Source: Hymenoscyphus infarciens
Lineage: Eukaryota > Ascomycota > Leotiomycetes > Helotiales > Helotiaceae
Direction: 5' to 3'
Length of the DNA: 64,000 nt
NCBI GenBank assembly: GCA_001414345.1
Contig: LLCB01000127.1
Span: forward strand, 1 to 64,000
The position numbers and the translations under genes were made by a program. Below, piece by piece: positions 57,392 to 64,000 of this stretch. A model generated the notes under the pieces. The model was not told the origin of the DNA, ran no database searches, and was given only the letters and a program-made list of their open reading frames with translations. Positions within the stretch are counted from its first letter, which is position 1. Each line of letters begins with the position of its first letter.

Positions 57392-57998
57392 CTAAGTATT
57401 AAAGAAAATATGGTATAAATCTCCTATGCCCTTCTAGGTCCAGTTTCTCTCTGAATGTGCCTAGGTTTCTGCTAGTAGGCAGGCGACCTAGATTTATCGA
57501 TCGTTAGGAAGCGTAAGCATCGCAAGGTTGAAAAGCTCTGAATAGGCGGCGAGGTTGACACCGGTCGGGAAGTCTGCTGTTGGGAGATCTGTGTTCTTCA
57601 TACCCTATACTAGGTCGGGTTTCGGGGTGGTATGAGGGGTGGAGGTATTGTTTGGCACCGTGTTAGCGTTGTCACGGTGGTGGTCGTTAGATACTAGTCT
57701 AAGACTATTCGCTGCCTGGCGGGAAGACATAGATGGAGTGGCGTTGGAAGGCTGCTAATAACCACTATAGTATAAGTTAGGCTATAGTAGCTAATAGGTC
57801 GAGTGTGAATACTAACCGCGGGGTTACTGACGGGCGGTTTGACGATGTGAAAAGGTTAAGAGCGGGGTGGTTGGCGATGACGTTGTAGAGAGTGGATGGT
57901 TACTTCTAATGGCTCACTTAGAATCTGACAGCTTACCCGTTGGCGGACCGGTGACTAGTAAATTTAAATGCAGCTTATTCGCCTGTTGCCAGCTTACG

Positions 57999-58029
<31 letters not shown>
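57999..58029 (+). repeat. Homopolymer of 31 C
   Basis: Thirty-one consecutive C bases directly follow AGCTTACG. Such a run is extreme in a block otherwise depleted of G and C. It may be real slippage expansion or an assembly or base-calling artefact, and the true length is uncertain. Confidence 0.9.
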
Positions 58030-58399
58030 TATCTAGCGCTTGAAAATTACGTAGGATTCCTACATCTAGTGAGAATAACGCCTCTATAGAAGAAAGCAAA
58101 GTAGTAATATTTAGAGCTAGGGAAGACTATTAACGTGTTTAAGTATCCTCATTGTCTACTGGTTAGAATGAGGAGGGGAGTTTATTTTTTCTTCTCTCTT
58201 TCTTTATAATTAATAGTATAAGAGTAATGATATGTTTCTTTCCATTCTCGCTTATAATAGACATTAGTGTGGATTTCGTTTTTTAGAGGTAAAGAACTAG
58301 GTGGTGAACTTTTTCCCTATATCACTAGCGGGAAGCTCTTTTAGAGTTATAGCAGTAGATTCTTATGTTCCGCTTCAGTTAGTTGATGGTAAGTAGCTT

Positions 58400-58640
58400 A
58401 TAATAATAATAAAAGCTTACTCGAATATATATATGGGAAGTAAGCTGCCATTTGGTGGATAAGCGACAAATTGGTAGATAAGCTGTCGATTAATACCTTT
58501 ACTATGAGTGAAAAGACCTTTTCCGTAAGCAGCTAATTAATGAGTAAGCTGTTAATTGTTGGGTTATAACTACTAGTAGATAAGCTGCTATTTGAAGTAA
58601 ATTAAATTAAGTAGAAAAGTAAGAGATAAGTTGAAATAGG
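58400..58640 (+). repeat. TAAGCTGC-core repeat cluster
   Basis: GTAAGCTGCC, GATAAGCGAC, GATAAGCTGTC, GTAAGCAGC, GTAAGCTGTT and GATAAGCTGC occur at 20- to 45-base spacing in one orientation. The block ends where the LINE-type sequence begins. Confidence 0.75.
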
Positions 58641-58799
58641 CGGATATAAGAGCTTACTTATGTTTTAAGAGTTTACTTATAGTTATAGAGAAGAGAGAGA
58701 GATAATATAAGCTTATATATTAATTAAGAGTTTTAACTAAGAGAATTTAATTAACTTACTTAAACTATATAATATAGTATATAATATATATATGAAAAA

Positions 58800-60230
58800 A
58801 ACTTTTTAGAATTAATAAAGTAACTCTAAAAGCCTTAAAATACGTCTAGATAACTATTAGATAGTTAAGAAAGAGACTAAAGTACTCTATAATTATACTA
58901 AATAATTATAGTAGTAGTAGTAGTAGGAAAAAGAGAGGCTTATAAAGAGCTTCTATTCCTCTCTCTAGAGTACTAGTAAATAATAAAGATAGTATAATAA
59001 ACTAAGAAGAGTAGAGTATAAGAGGATAAAAGAGAGTATTAAACTATATAGACGTAATAAAGAAGAGCTTAATCTAAATAATACTTAACTTAGTAATAGA
59101 AAAGAGAGGTATTAAAGTAATTATTAAAATAGTAGGAAAAGTACTTAAGTATAGAAGAACTAGAAAGAGAGAGAATAATATAATTATATATAGAATCTTA
59201 TAAGAGAAGCTTATTATTATAATTAAAAGGATAAGAGGAATAAAGAAGTATAGTCTAATATAAGTAGAGAGAGCTAGAACTAGGAGACTATAGAGAGGGG
59301 TAGTAACTATACTATAAAGAGAATACGTAGTACTAGCTAAATATACTAGAGAGATTATAGTCTAAGTAATAGGAATAGATAAAGAGAAGGATAAGCTATT
59401 ACTAAAAGAAGTAATTAGAGCTATAAATATAGATAAATATAAGATAAGAGTAATAGTAGTTTAAAAGCTTTAGAGTAGAGATATTATTATATAGTTTAAA
59501 AAAGAGAAGTAGATAGGATATATATAAGATAATAGCTAAGTAAAAAAGGTATTTAAATAAGAAATAGTAGTAGTAGTAAGAACGCTTATAATACTTATAA
59601 AAAGAGCTCTAGTAAATATACTTAAGAATAAAAAAAGAGGTATACTATAGAGTATCTTTTAAGCTACTAATATAAAGATACTAAAGATTATATAATAAGG
59701 AAATAGATATAAAAAGCGTTAGAGATAGAAGAGACTAGCTTAAAAGAACTATATCTTTAAAATAGTAATAATAGAGGAAGTAAGAAGGCTATATATAAGA
59801 GAGATATTATTAGAGATATAATACTTCTTATATAAAAGATACGTCTTAGAGATAGTAGTATAGAGGTACTATAAGTACTAAAAGTAGAGGTATATAATAT
59901 ACTTTTATAAATAAGATAAGAGATATACTTAGTATATATATAAGAGGTATAAAGAAGGTAAGGAAGAGTATCTTAGTAAGAAGGACTTAAAAGAATATTT
60001 AGTAAAGTATAAGAATTATAAAAGAGAATACCTAGTATTTATAAAGGAGTACTATATAGAGGAGTAATACTATAGGTAGATAAGAGAACGATATCTTAAT
60101 AAGATAACTACGTTTATAAATCTATAAAGATTCTTAAAAAAGAGTAAAATAAGAATACCTTACCTATTTACTTTAACTAGAAAGAGAGCTTATAAAGCTT
60201 AAAGAAGAGATAGAGATAGGAATCTATACT
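58800..60230 (+). mobile_element. LINE ORF1 (gag-like) relic with decayed zinc knuckles
   Basis: Plus-strand reading is full of TAA/TAG, but at about 59872 to 59916 the spacing of a CCHC knuckle (C-x2-C-x4-H-x4-C) survives, with Tyr (TAY) at each Cys and His position, as expected if TGY and CAY decayed to TAY. Similar Tyr-for-Cys spacing follows, with KEGKEEYLSKKD and then NYKREYLVFIKEYY. Such knuckles end ORF1 of Tad1-type LINEs. The 5' end is not defined. Confidence 0.7.
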
Positions 60231-60239
60231 AAGAAGGTT

Positions 60240-63200
60240 AATAGATATAAATAAAGTAAGATATATAAATAGTAGTAATCTAACCTAGTTCTTAGAAAGG
60301 CTAAGAAGCTTTTTTAGTATAATAAGAGATTTAACTAGAGAAGAAATAGAAGTAATCTAAACTCTATTTATAAGACTACTATAAGTATAATAGTATTATA
60401 CTAAAATATAAGAAAGATACTAGAAGCTCTTAATATAGCTCTAAATTATAAAGAGGAATATAATATATTAATAATCTAAGAACTAGTATAGAATAGTATA
60501 AGAGACTCCTTTAGCTACTTCTTAAGCTTAAGATATAATATAATCTAGTTAGATAGAGTAATAGTACTCTTTATATATAAAAGATACTTAAAAGTAAGCT
60601 AGATATATATTATAAGTAAGAACTAGGTAAGTATAATAATAGAGGAGAGAGTAGATAAGATAATAGTCTACTTAGTCTATAACTTATAAATAGAGTAGAT
60701 ATTAATTAAGGATATACTTTAGTAAGTAAGACTAAGAAAGATACTTATAATAAGTAACTTAAATATTTACTACTCTTTATAGAATATATATAAGAGATAT
60801 AATAAGAATATAGACCTTATTCTTAAACTTACTATACTATAGATACTAGAGAGAGATATACTTTATAGTAAAGCTATATAGAGAAGAGAGAGCTCTTATA
60901 ACTCTATAATTAACCTTACCTTCTCTACTAAGAACATAGTAGTCTAGTAAAGGTCTCTAGACTTACTAGGATTAGACTATATAACTTAACTTCTTATAAT
61001 AAAAGTAAGAGAAAGGAGAAAGGTACTATAAACGCTTAGATTTAGCTAAAGACTAATAGATAAGATCTTAGTTAAAGTAGAAGCCTCTTACTTAGAAGTA
61101 TTTATAATCTAAAATATATAAGAACTTAAGAAGGTAGTATAGAGACTTATAAAGGACTTTTAAAAGATAGTAAAGGTCTTAATACTACTCTAAAAGCTAG
61201 ATAGAAAGAGGGTATAGCTTTAGTAGAATATAGAGGTTAAAGAAGTGTTAAAGAAGGTAAGGAAATATAAAAGGACTTAGAAGGGGTACTAAATAGAGAG
61301 CTTAAGGTAGTAGCTTAATAACGCTTTTTAAGAGCTTTAAATAGTAAGTAGAAAGGTAAAGATAAAGAGCTAGAAAGAGGTACTAATAGAGGTAGTAAAG
61401 AATAAAAGGAAACTCTAGATACTTAAGAAGTAGGTACGTCTTAAAAGATATATAAGACTAAGAGTACTAGTACTACTAATACTTATATTACTTAATAGAA
61501 TAAAAGATAAGACTTATTAAAAGAAGGCTTATATTCTTATAGAAAAGTTCTTTTTAGAGTTAATAGCTAACTATTTAAGTATTTCTAATAGAGACTAGAA
61601 TACTAAGAGCTTCTCTTAGAAATACTTAATAAGCTAATCTATAACTAAGAAGTATATTAAGATAGTTATAAGATTAGTATTATAAAAAGTACTAGGATTT
61701 AATATACTAGTAAATAACTTTCTAAAAGCTTATAATAAGCTACTTTATAAAGTACTTACTATAATAATAGAAGTAAGCTTCTACTTATAACACTTTCTAT
61801 TCTACTTCTATTATATAAAGGTAGTAGTACTAAGAAAACTAGGTAAAATAACTAAGGAGTAGTATAAGGTAGAAGCGTACTAGCTAATAGTACTACTCTT
61901 AACTATAGATAAGATTCTTAAAAAAGTAATAATATAAAGGCTTATATAGCTTATAAAGAATATAGTAATACTACTAGAGCTATAAATAAGTAACTAAAAG
62001 TACTAGAATATAAAGCTAGTAATTAGAATAGTAATAGAGAGTATATATATAGTATAGAAAAATAAGAGCTATATGTTCTTAGCTTAACTAGATATAGTAG
62101 AGGCTTTTAACTAAGTAGACTATATATAGCTACTTTATATATTAAGAGAGAAGAAGGTTCTATAATAGATAGTAATATAAATAGAGAGCTTTCTTTCTAG
62201 ATAAAGAGCTATATTATTCTTTAATAGATAATTAGTAAATAAAAGAGACTTTAAATAGAGTGTTTTATAAGGATTAGTACTATTACTAATACTATTTATT
62301 CTCTTTATCTTATTACTATATAAGAACTTAGTAAGAATTAATAGGCTTATTATAATAGGCTTTATAGATAATATAAACCTACTTATAATATTAAAAAGTA
62401 TAATAGTAAGCTATAGAATACTTAAGATAGCTTAAAGAGTATATAATAAGTAAGTAAATAAGTAAGAGATAGCTTTTAGCTTAAAAAAGATAGTACTTAT
62501 ATACTTTATAAGAATAAGAGTATTATAGAAGGAGATAGTCGAATTTAAAGAGATAAGGCTTATACTAGTTAAGTATATAAGGTTTTTAGAAGTAGAGCTT
62601 AATAAGAAACTAAACTAGAAGGTATACTAAGAAAGAGTCTAAAAGAAGCTTATAATATAAACCTTTATACTTAGAAGGCTTACTAGAAAGATATAAGAAG
62701 TAAACTACTACTAAGTAAGATAGATATATATAGTAGTAATAAGAAGTGTAATTATATATAAGGTATTAATATAATACTATACTATACTAAAAGAAGAGAA
62801 TATAAAAGGAGTAGTAAGAAGCTTCTCTATATAATAAGTAAAATACTTATAAGTAGTAGTAAAAGCATATAAAGCTACTTTAGTTTAAAGCTTAGAAGTT
62901 AAAATAGACTATATACTAATTAATCTATATCTTAATCTATAAATAGCTGCTTTTAAGAGGAAGTTCTAAAGGTCTAAGCTAGAAGAACTAATCTAAAATA
63001 CCTATAAATATATAGTAATATAGCTAAAAAGAAGAAAGAGAGATAGACTAATAAAGGTAAGAAAGGTAATACTATACTTATAAATAGTAAGATAAGAGTA
63101 AGAAGAAGAGTAGAAAGTAGAAGAAGTAGGATTTAAGTATAATACTATACTTATAGAATAGAAGAACTATCTAAAGACTTAAAGAAGAAAGACTTAAAGA

Positions 63201-63660
63201 AGAAAGACTTAAGAGAGGAACTTAATATAATATATAGAAGTGTTAGATAAAGTAGACTTAGATAAGTAAGAGCTATAAAAGGTCTATAAGAGGCTTACTA
63301 AGGTAAAGAGCTTACTACTCGTCTAAGTATAAATAGAGGTAATAGAACTAAATATCTTCCTTTTTATAAAAAGAGTACTAAACTAGGTTATACTATAATA
63401 TATTTATATAAGTAGTAAGAAGATAGTAGAATACTTATTTCTATTTTACTAGAATATTTTATAAAAAAGAGACATACTTATAAGAGCTCTAGGAAAGAGG
63501 ATTAAGAATCTATAAGAGCTAAGAGAAGCACTAGTAAATAGGAAACTAGTATCGAGGGTAACTACTTAGCTACTTAGGCTTAGAAGATTCTAGGAGTATA
63601 GGCTAGTACTAGAATTACTTAAGAAGAGAGAGAAGAGTAAAGAAGAGATAAAAGAAAGAG
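60240..63660 (+). mobile_element. LINE ORF2 relic (Tad1-like): endonuclease and reverse transcriptase
   Basis: Plus strand, heavily RIP-mutated. Endonuclease: RESSYNSIINLTF about 60888 and the following LGLDYI where SDH is usual (about 60960). Reverse transcriptase: FLA*LDIVEAFN about 62070, the GLVLLLILFILFIL block about 62265 (family PQGSPLSPILF), active-site box FIDN instead of FxDD at about 62368. Then RLTRKI*EVNYYQVRQIYIV about 62680, matching the LTAS..GAS...AR.LY..VVR thumb block of fungal LINEs, and a C-terminal QFR-like end near 63600. Cys positions in the C-terminal knuckle are Tyr. Not functional. Confidence 0.85.
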
Positions 63661-64000
63661 AGAAAGAGAAGGAGAGAGCTAAGGTATACTAGAAAGTAAG
63701 ACCTTAGCTCTAATAATTCTAAAAGTAAATATACCTCTTATACTACTAATATATATCTTAGTAGGTTAAATATACTAACTTACTACACCTCTCTACTATA
63801 TTACTAAGTTAAAAAGATAAGCTTTAAATAGATAGTAGTAGGAACTAAAGAAAAGGAGAATTGTACTTATAAGAAAGCTTAAGAGGTAAAGAAGAATAAG
63901 CTAAAAGGTTATATAAACTAGAATAGAAGATATACTACTTACTCTTAGAGCTCGGCCTATAGCCTACGTAGTGTAAGAATAATAATAATAATAATATCTT
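63661..64000. other. 3' flank of LINE relic
   Basis: AT-rich to the window edge, ending in a short (AAT)n run (63981 to 63995). No gene seen. Confidence 0.4.

Larger units (their letters stand above)
56201..58790. other. Spacer rich in short arrays, no gene found
   Basis: Holds TAAGCT/AGCTTAC clusters (56870 to 57190, 58390 to 58640), the 19-bp array at 57296, a moderately GC-rich stretch at 57.4 to 57.9 kb without a recognisable gene, and the C31 run. The 57914 to 58099 minus frame is created by the G/C homopolymer and is not a gene. Confidence 0.5.

Noticed and set aside
57914..58099. Minus-strand 61-codon frame with a Gly run
   Set aside because: The Gly run is the reverse of the C31 homopolymer; no other coding sign.

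Overview
The window comes from a filamentous ascomycete (Pezizomycotina). The evidence is single-copy eukaryotic housekeeping genes with short GT-AG introns (54 to 185 nt), plus a large AT-rich block with the C-to-T, CpA-to-TpA decay typical of repeat-induced point mutation (RIP). A leotiomycete is plausible, but the sequence alone does not fix the class.

Region 1 (about 1 to 22.3 kb) is a normal-GC gene island. It holds five genes I can support: yaf9 (minus; YEATS chromatin reader), a Coq11/NDUFA9-like NAD(P)-binding protein (plus), syf2 (minus; splicing factor), a 638-residue probably mitochondrial protein of unknown function (plus) and mdm34 (minus; ERMES ER-mitochondria tether). yaf9 and coq11 are divergent, coq11 and syf2 converge, and syf2 and the 638-aa gene are divergent. 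Three of the five are mitochondrial or probably so. The island also has a roughly 300-bp inverted-repeat element with degenerate TTAGGG repeats inside and a 9-bp flanking duplication, a few gene relics (15.7 to 17.3 kb), and long stretches in which I find no gene.

Region 2 (22.9 to 26.2 kb) is a border zone. It has a 419-bp MITE-like element with about 80-bp terminal inverted repeats, an 11-unit 42/37-bp minisatellite, and a lightly mutated reading frame whose only six internal stops are all TAG.

Region 3 (26.2 to 64 kb) is AT-rich, RIP-damaged and has no intact gene. At its ends are recognisable retroelements: a Ty3/gypsy chromovirus pol (26.2 to 29.7 kb) and a Tad1-like LINE (about 59 to 63.7 kb). 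Between them lie at least five long degenerate genes of unrecognised function. In those I read codon by codon, one frame runs for hundreds of codons and every stop can be explained by CAA, CAG, CGA or TGG decay: C (32.3 to 34.2 kb, minus), A (38.1 to 41.0 kb, minus), D (46.5 to 48.1 kb, plus), E (52.1 to 53.6 kb, plus, with a preserved 56-nt intron) and B (54.4 to 56.2 kb, minus). A and B are homologous: a hydrophobic core, then 26-residue tandem repeats, then a basic tail. Scattered between them are many short-period arrays built on the core GTAAGCY/RGCTTAC, including a regular 101-bp satellite of nearly seven units.

The most interesting hypothesis is that 31 to 58 kb is one or more RIP-killed multi-gene mobile elements carrying an undescribed protein family. 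This is inference; homology searches with stop-tolerant translations would decide it.
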